In this document: positions 8,438 to 17,081 of the stretch, one piece after another
Numbering within the stretch: the stretch's first letter is position 1
Layout: each line of letters opens with the position of its first letter
NCBI RefSeq assembly: GCF_002056795.1
Contig: NZ_CP020104.1
Span: forward strand, 4,907,501-4,971,500
Direction of reading: 5' to 3'
DNA: 64,000 bases
Source of the DNA: Spirosoma aerolatum
Lineage (GTDB): Bacteria; Bacteroidota; Bacteroidia; Cytophagales; Spirosomataceae
Notes under the pieces: model-generated
What the model was told of the DNA's origin: nothing
Databases searched by the model: none
The model's input: the letters and a program-made list of their open reading frames with translations, nothing else
Program-made: the position numbers and the translations under genes

Positions 8438-8729
8438 TGCAAACCTGCCGACGGGACGTGCGTCCTGTCACCAGACAGGGAAGCCACGCGGAGCGGATCA
8501 ACCACGCACGCAACCGCTTAAAACCGAGCGCGAAGCTCTTTTACTACGTTGCCGCGGAGCGATTGCCCTGTCGACCGTTAGCTACCAACCGCGCTTTTGT
8601 CAGCCTGCCCAATCGGGGCGATTCTGGTGTCGACCGAAACCCGACTGACGAGCCAAAATTCCCTGTCGCGGGACGATTGCCCTGTCGACCGAGGCACGGC
8701 CATCACGGTGTTTTTCAGCTTGTTGCAAC
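8438..8729. other. ORF-less cassette (family A)
   Basis: A 292-bp unit with no convincing gene. Its left half is nearly identical to the gene-free cassette at 13521-13757, including GCGGAGCGGATCAACCACGC and the word TTGCCGCGGAGCGATTGCCC. The right half carries repeat cores near 8610-8640 and 8665-8690. Confidence 0.65.
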
Positions 8730-8793
8730 ACCCAACACCTCCATGTGCTGATGACGACCGTAGGGAGACATTTACACACATGGGATGTTGGGC
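8730..8793 (-). repeat. attC-like site 8 (short, divergent arms)
   Basis: A 64-bp site with boxes ACCCAAC and GTTGGGC. The arms are CCATGTG and CACATGG, unlike the other sites yet perfectly complementary. This is one of the strongest covariation cases. Confidence 0.85.
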
Positions 8794-8841
8794 TGTCAAA
8801 CTTTGACTTTGGGACGTGCTACCTGTCGGTGGAAAGCCAAC

Positions 8842-9714
8842 CTATTCGTTTGCAGCGATTTTTTGACTGATTGATTCAGCTACTGGGACGGAAACACCTG
8901 CTAATTTTGCGCTTTGTTCGAGAGTTAGCCCCATGCTCAAGGCGGTTTTTATAGTTTCGATTTCCTTCTGTTCTACGGCCTCCTGAACTTTCTTCTTTTC
9001 ATTCTTAACTGCCAGTGCGTTAGCCGAAATCGTCATTTCATAACTCAATCGCTGTTCAGGAGTCAAAGCTCGCTTGTCTAATTCATGTATAGCTAGCTGT
9101 AGCCACTCCTCATTCCAAAAAGGGGGGAACTGGGTTGGCTCACTTACTTCGTGTATCGTTTTCATCGTATAAATCAGTTTATCGAGGTCACTTTGAATCT
9201 CAAATAAGCTTTTCTTGAACTTGTCCAACTCCACTGTAATAAACGTCATTTGGTCGTCTATCAGTTCGTCGTTCTGATTTTTCAACACAGCAATGTTTTG
9301 ATAGTCAGTAACCTCCGAAAAAATACTGATAGATAAAATGCCGATGCAATATATTTTTGGCAAATCGTCAAACTCATAATCGCCTTTCCGAATCAGCGTG
9401 TTGAGTCGGTAAAACGAATAAAATTTCATACGTTGAATAAACTCTGGGTATTCGCTCAACTGCATTTCTACAATGAACTCGTTACCCCGCTCATCTTTGC
9501 AAAACAGGTCATAGATTCCGCTCCGACTATCACGAGTTACGCCCTTGATTTCGTTCTGGATGAATGTCACCTGCTCAATGGTAACTGGCGAATTGATGAG
9601 AACCTGCAATGCTTTCCGCAAAAATCTCGTGTCTGACTCGTTGCCGAAGGTAGCCTTGAATCCATAATCTGAGACAAGCGGAATGAATCGTTCATTGTCG
9701 TTGTACAAGTCCAT
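8842..9714 (-). CDS. Rpn-family PD-(D/E)XK nuclease / putative transposase (copy 3)
   Basis: A 290-residue paralogue, clearly more diverged from copies 1 and 2 than they are from each other. The start (FIPLVSDYGFKATFGNE), the core (SGIYDLFCKDERGNE, then FIVEMQL) and the tail (MGLTLEQSAKLAGVSV) align well. It therefore keeps the Asp and E-x-Q nuclease residues. It is alone between sites 8 and 9. The segment before its ATG reads TACCTTTA on the minus strand, one base off the TAnnTTTG element of the other two copies. Confidence 0.85.
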   Translation of the reverse strand: MDLYNDNERFIPLVSDYGFKATFGNESDTRFLRKALQVLINSPVTIEQVTFIQNEIKGVTRDSRSGIYDLFCKDERGNEFIVEMQLSEYPEFIQRMKFYSFYRLNTLIRKGDYEFDDLPKIYCIGILSISIFSEVTDYQNIAVLKNQNDELIDDQMTFITVELDKFKKSLFEIQSDLDKLIYTMKTIHEVSEPTQFPPFWNEEWLQLAIHELDKRALTPEQRLSYEMTISANALAVKNEKKKVQEAVEQKEIETIKTALSMGLTLEQSAKLAGVSVPVAESISQKIAANE

Positions 9715-9960
9715 GCGGTAAAGGTAGCGAAAACCGGAGCGTTTCCTTTGTCGCAGGAAAGTCGGTTTAGAAACTCAAACTTGCCTAATTCTGGCGTTTC
9801 CAGTGTCAACCGAAACTAACCAACGAGCCAGAAGCTGCCTTGTAGGAAAGTGCTTATTATCGACCAAAGCAGATCAACGAACCCAAAAGTCTGTCTGTTC
9901 GAGACGCGCAAGTTGTCAACGAGAAGCTGGAACTCACGCATTTTTTTACTTGTCTGGCGC

Positions 9961-10047
9961 ACCCAACGACCATGAGGGTTGATGGATGAGGACGCTACGT
10001 TACTGAACAACAAGACTCCCAACCTTTACACCCTCATTTGGTTGGGC
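9961..10047 (-). repeat. attC-like site 9
   Basis: Boxes ACCCAAC and GTTGGGC; perfect arms ATGAGGGT and ACCCTCAT. Its centre is almost the same as that of site 5. Confidence 0.87.
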
Positions 10048-10093
10048 TGCCTAGCTTCCTTCAGTACGTGCATCCTGTCGCCCACAACCTGCC

Positions 10094-10636
10094 CTACTTA
10101 AATTTACTGTTCCTCATAAAAGCCTGTAACTCGTTCAAGATTTCAAGCTGATGCTCTGCTTTTACTCGCGAGCGATTGGCAATATCTGAGAAGCCCTCAA
10201 TAACGCGTGCTTTTTTGTCAACTGCACGTTCGACAAACTTCTTTACTTCATCAAGAAACTGACCTTGTTTAGCAAAGACTTCTTCTTGTTTCTGGTAGGA
10301 CTCAATATGCCGCATCAGGAACGTAGTTAGTTCCTCTGAATTGTACGGCCGCTTTTGCGTTGCGATTTTGTCACAAGTAAAAGTGTAAACGGCATCGTCC
10401 AGATATGTTGATATTGTCAGTTTGCTCCTGTTACCTACTGATTGCTGCTCATAATCTGCATCTTCTTGAAAAGCAACTAACTTTTCGAGCTTGCTAACAT
10501 CAAGGTCAGACGCATCAACATTTGTCAGAATCCAAACCTGAACAGCATCAGGTTGGTTTGGCTGGAAGCCCCAGTGTAAATATTCTTCCAACTCAAGGTT
10601 AGAACCGCTGATTTTGTACGATTTAATTACGCTCAT
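10094..10636 (-). CDS. Hypothetical cassette protein (180 aa)
   Basis: Not recognised. From the ATG at MSVIKSYK it encodes about 180 residues without signal peptide or membrane segment. The first half is a beta-rich domain (YLHWGFQPNQPDAVQVWILTN, then STYLDDAVYTFTCDK). The second half, from about residue 105, is a long charged helix with coiled-coil character (YQKQEEVFAKQG through LEILNELQAFMRNS). The stop is 46 bp before site 9. A longer in-frame start 9 codons upstream exists but lies in non-conserved array sequence. Confidence 0.7.
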   Translation of the reverse strand: MSVIKSYKISGSNLELEEYLHWGFQPNQPDAVQVWILTNVDASDLDVSKLEKLVAFQEDADYEQQSVGNRSKLTISTYLDDAVYTFTCDKIATQKRPYNSEELTTFLMRHIESYQKQEEVFAKQGQFLDEVKKFVERAVDKKARVIEGFSDIANRSRVKAEHQLEILNELQAFMRNSKFK

Positions 10637-10831
10637 TAGAACCGTTTTTGCAAAGCTTAACAAACTCCGGCGTTTGCCCTGTCAGCCGAAACCTGCCTAG
10701 TTAGTGTCAGACTGCACTTGCCGGGGCATTCACTTTGTCACACGCAACCCGCCGAACGAGTAAAAACCTGCCCACTGCGGCCTGCAACCTGTCGCCCGGA
10801 ATCCACTACGTAAGCACTTTATGGCTGGTTC

Positions 10832-10916
10832 ACCCAACAACCATGAGTGTTGATGGTGATCTCGAAACTCAACTGAACAAACGTACCCAAACCTTTACAC
10901 ACTCATCATGTTGGGC
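10832..10916 (-). repeat. attC-like site 10
   Basis: Boxes ACCCAAC and GTTGGGC. Arms ATGAGTGT and ACACTCAT: the G-to-T change in one arm is matched by C-to-A in the other. Confidence 0.87.
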
Positions 10917-10974
10917 TGTCAGCTTCCTGCGGGACGTGCATCTTGTCAGCGGAAGCCTGCCTGCGCGGAGCGTA

Positions 10975-11526
10975 TTACTTTTGAACTGTATTCCGATTTG
11001 TCAAAATCTCCCGCGCTGCTTGCAATGCTTCTGGTACATACTTTTTTTCCTGTAGAATAGTCTCAAGTTCACTGTCAGTGTACTTCGCGTAACGAGTTTT
11101 GAACTTGCTAATTTCTTCTGCTTGTTGGGCTTTTCGGTTTTTCTCAACCCGCTCTGGAGAGGGGCCAATTAAAGCAATTAAGACTTTATTAGCTTGATTG
11201 CGATTAAGAAAATACGTGAGCAAGACAACCACGAAGACAACCGGAGAAAAGTAAACCATCAAACTACCAATACCAAACCCAGTCGTTACTTCGGCAGGGA
11301 TGAAGTTTATAAGGTTAAATAAGCCCAGTCCTAAAGTCAACACTAGTAGATATTTATAAAGTGGACGAGCAATAAAAAAACAAATTACCGTAATAGTAAG
11401 CACGACAAAGGCTCCATACTGGTTACCAGAAAGGTCAACCCCGCCTTGTAAGGCAATGCTAATTGTCCATAGACAGCACACAATGAGTACTAAAACGGGT
11501 ATCAACTGTTTGTATTTGTGTTGCAT
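10975..11526 (-). CDS. Membrane protein with C-terminal helical tail
   Basis: A 183-residue protein with about four membrane segments in its first 110 residues (LIPVLVLIVCCLWTISIAL, AFVVLTITVICFFIA, LLVLTLGLGLFNLI, VYFSPVVFVVVLLTYFL). A cytosolic tail follows: after a basic stretch, YAKYTDSELETILQEKKYV and PEALQAAREIL form a short motif often found at the end of small Bacteroidota membrane proteins. No enzymatic motif is seen and the function is unknown. It is alone between sites 10 and 11. Confidence 0.75.
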   Translation of the reverse strand: MQHKYKQLIPVLVLIVCCLWTISIALQGGVDLSGNQYGAFVVLTITVICFFIARPLYKYLLVLTLGLGLFNLINFIPAEVTTGFGIGSLMVYFSPVVFVVVLLTYFLNRNQANKVLIALIGPSPERVEKNRKAQQAEEISKFKTRYAKYTDSELETILQEKKYVPEALQAAREILTNRNTVQK

Positions 11527-11665
11527 AGGCTTTTTTGATTAACTATTGGCTTTTTCAGGCATTCGTCCTGTCAACCGGAACCCCGACCAACGAGCTAAAA
11601 GCTGACCCTTTGAGACGTGCGCCCTGTCGCCGGTGACCTGCCTTTAACTCCCATTTTGGACCCGC

Positions 11666-11752
11666 ACCCAACACCCCTGAGTGCTGATGGCCTAATAAGC
11701 TACTTGAAAAAATGCACGTACCCGCTGCCTTTACACACTCAGCGGGTTGGGC
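11666..11752 (-). repeat. attC-like site 11
   Basis: Boxes ACCCAAC and GTTGGGC. Arms CTGAGTG and CACTCAG pair perfectly and differ from site 10 by one compensated pair. Confidence 0.88.
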
Positions 11753-11816
11753 TGCCAACTTTCCTGCGGGGCGTGCTGCCTGTCACCGGAAAGCAACCTT
11801 GTACAAAATCTCTATC

Positions 11817-12413
11817 TTACTTAATCAAACTATTCTGTTTTTCTACAACCTTGAGAATTTTGTCTGACTGCTCAAATACAGGTATATCTTCAAAAGCCAC
11901 TCCAAATTCTAAATAAAATACCCTGTTACCAGTGCGACCCCATCTATAATTTTTAGACCAAACGTCATCCAACCTTTTTAGTACATCGCGGAGATGCCTT
12001 TTTTTAAAGAAACCAACAATCAATTTTGCACTTTTTTCATTTGGCAATACCCATTCTTCAACCAAAATATCCGTGCTGTCAGGTATAGTGCCAATATTAG
12101 TTGAATAGACGGTGGCTACACTTGAAAATACATTAGTTTTATAAGCTTTGTTCATGGTTCTGAACAAGACCCTTCTGTAATAGTCAGCCATTTCTTTGCC
12201 CATGTCGTCACGGTAGAAATAGCCCCATGTCGCCCTATAGATTTTCATTTCCTTATTTAAATCAAGTAAAACCTTACTTAAAATAGATGGAACAGGTGGC
12301 TTTTTTCTGCTGATGTATAGCGTATCAATCGAAATGGATTGTGCATTAAGCGTCTGAAGTGTAACACAAAACACACAAATTACAATTACTCTGCTAAACA
12401 CGACAAGTTTCAT
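11817..12413 (-). CDS. Exported hypothetical protein (198 aa)
   Basis: Not recognised. The start MKLVVFSRVIVICVF is chosen because it gives a good Sec signal peptide ending at LNAQS. The longer open frame upstream is array repeat. The mature part (~175 residues) has no further membrane segment and is rich in basic and aromatic residues (WGYFYRDDMGKEMADYYRR, WSKNYRWGRTGN). It is probably a periplasmic protein. It lies alone between sites 11 and 12, its stop 65 bp before site 11. Confidence 0.72.
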   Translation of the reverse strand: MKLVVFSRVIVICVFCVTLQTLNAQSISIDTLYISRKKPPVPSILSKVLLDLNKEMKIYRATWGYFYRDDMGKEMADYYRRVLFRTMNKAYKTNVFSSVATVYSTNIGTIPDSTDILVEEWVLPNEKSAKLIVGFFKKRHLRDVLKRLDDVWSKNYRWGRTGNRVFYLEFGVAFEDIPVFEQSDKILKVVEKQNSLIK

Positions 12414-12554
12414 CTGTTTATGAATTAGATAAAGTCTCCTGGCCGGAGCGATTGGCCTGTCAACCGAAACCCGACTAACTAGCCCCAAACCTACCTAATG
12501 AGACGTGCAACCTGTCGCCCGGAACCCGCCCATGACTCACATTTTGGCCGGGCC

Positions 12555-12639
12555 ACCCAACGCCAACAAGGGTTGATGGCGCGCAAGTTAGCTCATTTCA
12601 CTACGTGGCTCCCACCTTTTCACCCTTGTTTGGTTGGGC
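12555..12639 (-). repeat. attC-like site 12
   Basis: Boxes ACCCAAC and GTTGGGC. Arms ACAAGGGT and ACCCTTGT are complementary. The left spacer is GCCA, as in sites 17, 18 and 20. Confidence 0.88.
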
Positions 12640-12710
12640 TGCCCCGCTTTCCTCCGGGACGTGCTGCCTGTCGCCGAGAACCTGCCCCACAACGAGTTAT
12701 AGCACTTTCA

Positions 12711-13196
12711 CTAGTGAAAAAGTCGACTAAAAATATTCTTCTTACGGTAATTGCCTTTCGTGTTTTCTACTAACTCCATTGCTAATATCCGAGTCGTGAC
12801 AAACTCGGCTTGATTTGACCCTAGATGACCATAAGCCTTTTGGTCATCGCTGTAAATGCCCTTCGCGGTGATGACTAAAGACCTTTTCCAATATACTTCT
12901 AACACTTTACGAAACATCTTTTCCTGCTCAGAAGTCAAATGTAAAGTATCGACATTCAAGTCAATTTTGGTTGGCGGAACACATCGTTTATCAAATGAAG
13001 AGAAGTCCCAATATTCATCTATGCCTGAATAAATCCCTTTTGTAATTACCTCTTGATGTTTATGATTAGCCAAGTCACACACATCAATGATGGACTGCTG
13101 GTTACGCTCATCCGAGTGAATCGACTCTAGGACAATGCGCCTGTTACAAGCTAGTATAAAGAAACAAAAAGTAAGAAGGTAAAGCGTTTTGTTCAT
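12711..13196 (-). CDS. Hypothetical lipoprotein (161 aa)
   Basis: The N-terminus MNKTLYLLTFCFFILAC is a lipoprotein signal with the lipobox ILAC. The mature part of about 145 residues is not recognised. It has two cysteines (DVCDLAN and KRCVPP) and a charged helical region (LTSEQEKMFRKVLEVYWKR). It lies alone between sites 12 and 13. Confidence 0.72.
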   Translation of the reverse strand: MNKTLYLLTFCFFILACNRRIVLESIHSDERNQQSIIDVCDLANHKHQEVITKGIYSGIDEYWDFSSFDKRCVPPTKIDLNVDTLHLTSEQEKMFRKVLEVYWKRSLVITAKGIYSDDQKAYGHLGSNQAEFVTTRILAMELVENTKGNYRKKNIFSRLFH

Positions 13197-13433
13197 AAAA
13201 TCGCATTCTATTGGAATACTTACCGTTGTCTAATAGAGTGTCCTATTCACTTTTAAGTTCTCCCAACTAGGCGTTTCTAGTGTCAACCGGAACCAACCAA
13301 ACCGCCAATGCTCTCCTAACTGGGGCGATTCTCTTGTCCACAGGAGCCGCCTAACGAGCCAAAACCGCCCGGCTACGGGGCGTGCCTCCTGTCGCACACG
13401 AGCCCACCGCTAAGTCATTCGCTGTTTGGCATC

Positions 13434-13520
13434 ACCCAACGACCATGAGGGTTGATGGATGAGCGCAAAACTATACTGAACGCGAGCGACTTGCACCTTT
13501 ACACCCTCATTTGGTTGGGC
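13434..13520 (-). repeat. attC-like site 13
   Basis: Identical to sites 6 and 7 except that its right box is the consensus GTTGGGC. Arms ATGAGGGT and ACCCTCAT. Confidence 0.88.
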
Positions 13521-13757
13521 TGCAAACTTTCCTTCGGGGGCGTGCTGCCTGTCGCACGAGGCCAACCCACGCGGAGCGGATCAACCACGCACGCAACCGC
13601 TTAAAACCGAGAGCGAAGCTCTTTTACTACGTTGCCGCGGAGCGATTGCCCTGTCGACCGTTAGGTGCCAACCGCGCTTTTGTCAGCCTGCCAAACCGGG
13701 GCGTTGCCGATGTCGACCGAGACCCGACCGCTACGTTGTTTTTCAGCTTGACTATTC
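13521..13757. other. ORF-less cassette (family A)
   Basis: A 237-bp gene-free unit that repeats most of the 8438-8729 cassette (GCGGAGCGGATCAACCACGC, TTGCCGCGGAGCGATTGCCC). It differs near its right end, where a repeat core ends in GTCGACCGAGACCC. Confidence 0.65.
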
Positions 13758-13844
13758 ACCCAACGACCCAAGGGGTTGATGGATAATGAGACCACTCCAG
13801 ACAACAAACAGAGCGTCAACCTTTACACCCCTTGCTGGTTGGGC
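13758..13844 (-). repeat. attC-like site 14
   Basis: Boxes ACCCAAC and GTTGGGC. Arms CAAGGGG and CCCCTTG, a fully compensated variant. Confidence 0.88.
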
Positions 13845-14104
13845 TGCAAACTCTCCTCCAGGACGTGCTCCCTGTCAGCGAAAGCCTGCCCGCGCGGAGC
13901 GAGCAAAACGCACAGTCCGCTTTGAATAGACCAGCGCGAAGCTCAATCAAGCACTTAACCGCTTTTTGTCCAGCCTGCCTAATTTGGGCGTTTGTGGTGT
14001 CAACCAGTATTCAGCCAACGAGCTAAACCCTTGCTACTATAAGAAGTTACCTATTGGAAAAGTGGGTAGCTGCTCACACAAAATTATTTTGGTTTTTTAC
14101 AAAC
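13845..14104. other. Gene-free 3' part of a cassette
   Basis: About 260 bp between site 14 and the split lipoprotein gene, longer than usual for this position. It has one post-attC repeat, the GCGGAGCGAGCAAAACGCAC word and one more repeat core near 13985-14010. An attC site may once have stood here, but no boxes remain. Confidence 0.5.
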
Positions 14105-14735
14105 TTATTGACAAGTGTAGCCTAACGAAACTGCTCTTGAAAATGTTGTCGACCCATACACGTCGTCAATTCTAATATGATTTACTTTCCCATCGCTATC
14201 GTACTTGTAGTTGTATTGCGAGGTTTTAACCGCTATGGTTGGTGCTAATGCTAAATAAACTGTTGATTTTTTAATCAAATTAGTTGGAGCTTTACCGCTC
14301 ATTCCTGGTAACAAATCCCCAACCTGAATTCCATAGTATACTGGTGTAATACCGCCTTTTGGTTCAACTAAATCATAAGGGGGGAAATTAAAGGGCATAG
14401 TATTTTTCTGATCTAAATTATATTCGTTAGTAACTACACCACGCACACCATCAGAATAAGATACTATTGTGTAGGAAGTAGGATTGTCAGCCCCATTCGC
14501 GTATTGATAAGTGACTTTTACTTGATATTCGCTGGAAGATTTACTAATTAAGTAACCACTACTATTATACTGTAAGCTAGCTGATTGACTATTACCTGAT
14601 GCATCCTTGTAGGAAACCTTAGTAATATACTTGTTATCATCAAGTATTAAGGTAGAGATTGGATTACTATCTGTTACTCCGGTTGAAGAAGTATAGATAA
14701 TTTCAACTTGATTACTAGTATAATTAAGAGCCTGT

Positions 14736-15491
14736 TTAAAAATGCTTAAGAATTCGGTTGATGTTGGATAAATACACAAACGATTCATGGGAAGCAACTC
14801 CACATTCATAGTCCTTGCTGAGCCGTCGCGACCAGTTCATCCAAGCAAAGGTTCGCTCTACCTTCCAGCGCATAGGCACCACCTGGAAACCGGCCAACTC
14901 TTTTACTCTCACCACATCTAAAATTAACCCAAGGGACTTTTTAAGCCAGCGGGCTAACTTTTTGCCATAGGCACTGTCAGCTAAAATCTTACTCATTCGC
15001 TTATATCCTTGATCCGCTAAACGACTTAACACTGCTCGTGCTGCCGGACTATCATGCTGATTGGCAGCATGGACCACCACTACTAAAACTAAGCCCAATG
15101 TATCAACGACAATATGCCGTTTGCGTCCGTTGATTTTCTTATGCCCATCATAGCCTTTGGGAACGACGCCCCATTCACTACACTTAACACTCTGTGAATC
15201 AATGACACCCACGCTGGGTGAGCCCTCCCTCCCGGCTTTCTTTCGTCGACGTTCGACCAACTCTTTATTGAGTCTTTCCCACATACCATTATTGCGCCAC
15301 TTCCAAAAGTAATAGTAGCATAAGGGCCAGGGTGGCAGATCGTTGGGTAAAAGTCGCCATTGGCATCCAGCTTTTGTTACATATAATAAGGCATTTAGAA
15401 TAGTACGAAGGGAATACTTGCGTTTACGTTTGTCGGCCAGTATTTCTTCAATAACTTGCCAGGCAGAATCTGTCAGATCTGTGGGATACAT
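14736..15491 (-). CDS. IS5-family (IS427-like) transposase
   Basis: A DDE transposase of about 251 residues; the start MYPTDLTDSAWQ fits family members, while an upstream start six codons earlier is also in frame. The N-terminal part LLYVTKAGCQWRLLPNDLPPW is the DUF4096 region. Catalytic residues are seen as Asp in VGVIDSQSVK, Asp in LADSAYGKK, and Glu in RWKVERTFAW. The frame is intact and its stop lies within the left inverted repeat, so the element may be active. Confidence 0.9.
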   Translation of the reverse strand: MYPTDLTDSAWQVIEEILADKRKRKYSLRTILNALLYVTKAGCQWRLLPNDLPPWPLCYYYFWKWRNNGMWERLNKELVERRRKKAGREGSPSVGVIDSQSVKCSEWGVVPKGYDGHKKINGRKRHIVVDTLGLVLVVVVHAANQHDSPAARAVLSRLADQGYKRMSKILADSAYGKKLARWLKKSLGLILDVVRVKELAGFQVVPMRWKVERTFAWMNWSRRLSKDYECGVASHESFVYLSNINRILKHF

Positions 15492-15551
15492 CTGTTGTTG
15501 GATTAGCATACAAATTGATTACCCAAAAGATTCTTTCGACAGGAGTTTACC

Positions 15552-15905
15552 ATGAACACCGAAGAATTCGTAGAAGTAATTAAAGTTGTCACTGAGCAAT
15601 GCGCTCAAGCTACAATTGGCTCTTTATTAGTAGTTCCAGGCCGTAAGCCTGACGGCACTAAATTGGCTCTATCTCAATGGTATAACTCTTTAGGCGATAT
15701 AGAGAAAGATAACGTGAACAAGATTATCAAAGAAGCAACTGCACAAACAACTTTTTCCTTTCTATGTGTTCTTGATGGAGTCACTGCCATTGAAGATGGC
15801 GAAAGCAAAGGGGCTCTTGAGCTTACATACATTGCGTCTGATGGGAGTCGGCTTTTGCTAAATAACCCAAACAATGAACATCTCCATGATGTGTTCAACA
15901 GTTAA
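15552..15905 (+). CDS. Passenger protein inside the IS5-family element (117 aa)
   Basis: An intact 117-codon frame lies between the transposase start and the right inverted repeat, on the opposite strand, with GGAG before the ATG. I do not recognise it. The product is a small soluble acidic protein: an N-terminal helix (TEEFVEVIKVVTEQCAQ), a segment LVVPGRKPDGTKLALSQWY, and strands near the end (GALELTYIASDGSRLL). Being inside the IS, it would move with it. It might help the element or be an unrelated cargo gene. Confidence 0.7.
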   Translation: MNTEEFVEVIKVVTEQCAQATIGSLLVVPGRKPDGTKLALSQWYNSLGDIEKDNVNKIIKEATAQTTFSFLCVLDGVTAIEDGESKGALELTYIASDGSRLLLNNPNNEHLHDVFNS

Positions 15906-16265
15906 AAGCCGTTTTTAAACAGGCTCTAAGCGTGTAAAATGCGCCTTCGCTAGTTGCTACTTTCGTTAGTTTACCCCCAGAATCATACAGATATTCTAAT
16001 ATTATGGAATTTGAATTTGGAACGGGTATTAAATATGTAGTAAGTAAACAGCCTAATGGTTGAACATCGGCTTCTTTTTCTTTACAACTAGTCAGTAAAA
16101 AATTTATTAAAAAAAACATAAATAAAGATAAACTCTTCATTGAATTTTGGGTAATATTTTTAAGTAAGTAATAGGTTTATTCGGAAAATCAATTCTCGAC
16201 TAATGTGATACGGGATGTACCGCCTAGCGGCCGAAGTCTATCTAATTTTTCGACTTCTATAAAAA

Positions 16266-16745
16266 TCACCGAAATAGTTGCCACGATTCTACAAATCCAT
16301 TCGCAATATCCAGATCAAACGACCATTTAAAGGTAAGTATAAGATCTTTACTTAGTGTCGATGCAGGGATACTACGTGACATATTTAAATGTGTATCGTC
16401 TAGTTGCTGAATTGAATAACTATACTTACTCCCATTGGTTAATACCACATTTAGGGTTTGGTCCTTCAATGTCCACTTTCCATTAAAATCGGGCGCAGCT
16501 GTAAATGTGCCATCTTTTTTGAAATCCCATTTATAATTTTCGTAGCCTCCTATAAAAGTAGGATATGGAAGCCCTTCTTTACGGTAAATAAGCTCGGTTT
16601 TATTACTACCAACAAATTCTACTTTATCAACTTTCCAAACATGTGTAAGTAATCCAACCAAAGGACTTGGGGGAGTATCATCGGATTTTTTACAGGAAAA
16701 TGAAACTAAGATCAAGAATAGGATTAAGTAGTTTTTTGTCTTCAT
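16266..16745 (-). CDS. Lipocalin-like lipoprotein
   Basis: A 159-residue protein with a lipoprotein signal ending in LVSFSCKK. The mature part has the pattern of Bacteroidota lipocalin-like lipoproteins: HVWKVDKVEF early, then NYKWDFKKDGTF, then GKWTLKDQTLNVVL and a late MSRSI. These are small beta-barrel proteins tethered to the envelope, often of unknown ligand. It is upstream of the split lipoprotein gene (125 bp apart, no attC-like site between), so this cassette carries two genes. Confidence 0.75.
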   Translation of the reverse strand: MKTKNYLILFLILVSFSCKKSDDTPPSPLVGLLTHVWKVDKVEFVGSNKTELIYRKEGLPYPTFIGGYENYKWDFKKDGTFTAAPDFNGKWTLKDQTLNVVLTNGSKYSYSIQQLDDTHLNMSRSIPASTLSKDLILTFKWSFDLDIANGFVESWQLFR

Positions 16746-16917
16746 AAGTAAAATTTACATCAACACTAAAGCTAAACAGATTAATCGTTTGTTCTGTCGA
16801 ACCCAACCCGCCCAAACTCTACAAGCCCGAACTTGGGGCGTTTGGCTTGTCAACGGGAGCCGCCTAACGAACCCCAACGCTGGCCTGTCGAGGAGTGTGG
16901 CTTGTCGCACACAACCC

Positions 16918-17004
16918 ATCCAACACCCACAGGGGTTGATGGATGGGAAAGCTACATCCCTGAGCAACAAGACTTTCAACCTTTACACCCCTGTTTGGTT
17001 GGGA
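16918..17004 (-). repeat. attC-like site 15
   Basis: Boxes ATCCAAC and GTTGGGA: the left box has one change (still RYYYAAC), the right box ends in A instead of a pyrimidine. Arms ACAGGGG and CCCCTGT are perfect. Confidence 0.82.
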
Positions 17005-17081
17005 TGAAACCCTCCTTCGGGACGTGCGTCTTGTCAGCGGAAGCCCACCCATGCGGAGCGAGCAAAACGCACAATAACCGC

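Larger units (their letters stand above)
14728..15926 (-). mobile_element. IS5-family insertion sequence with a passenger gene
   Basis: The 1199-bp element is bounded by inverted repeats beginning GAGCCTGTTTAAAAA at both ends and flanked by the 3-bp direct repeat TAA (14725-14727 and 15927-15929). This matches the TNA targets of the IS427/IS1031 branch of the IS5 family. It contains the transposase gene and, in the opposite direction, a 117-codon gene not usual for this group. Confidence 0.88.
14105..16140 (-). pseudogene. Lipoprotein gene split by an IS5-family element
   Basis: Coding parts are 16140-15927 and 14727-14105, with the IS between them. Removing the IS and one TAA target copy restores a single open frame: AFYTL joins NYTSNQVEI without a gap, giving about 280 residues. 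The start has a lipoprotein signal (FLINFLLTSCKEK). The mature part has strand-rich repeats around LYDSGGKLTKV, YNSSGYLISK and YKYDSDGKVNHI, as in RHS/YD-like or DUF4595-like surface lipoproteins. It shares a cassette with the lipoprotein gene at 16266. Confidence 0.8.

Noticed and set aside
15895..16140. Independent 81-residue lipoprotein
   Set aside because: Its last residues come from the IS5-family end; it is the first exon-like part of the split gene.
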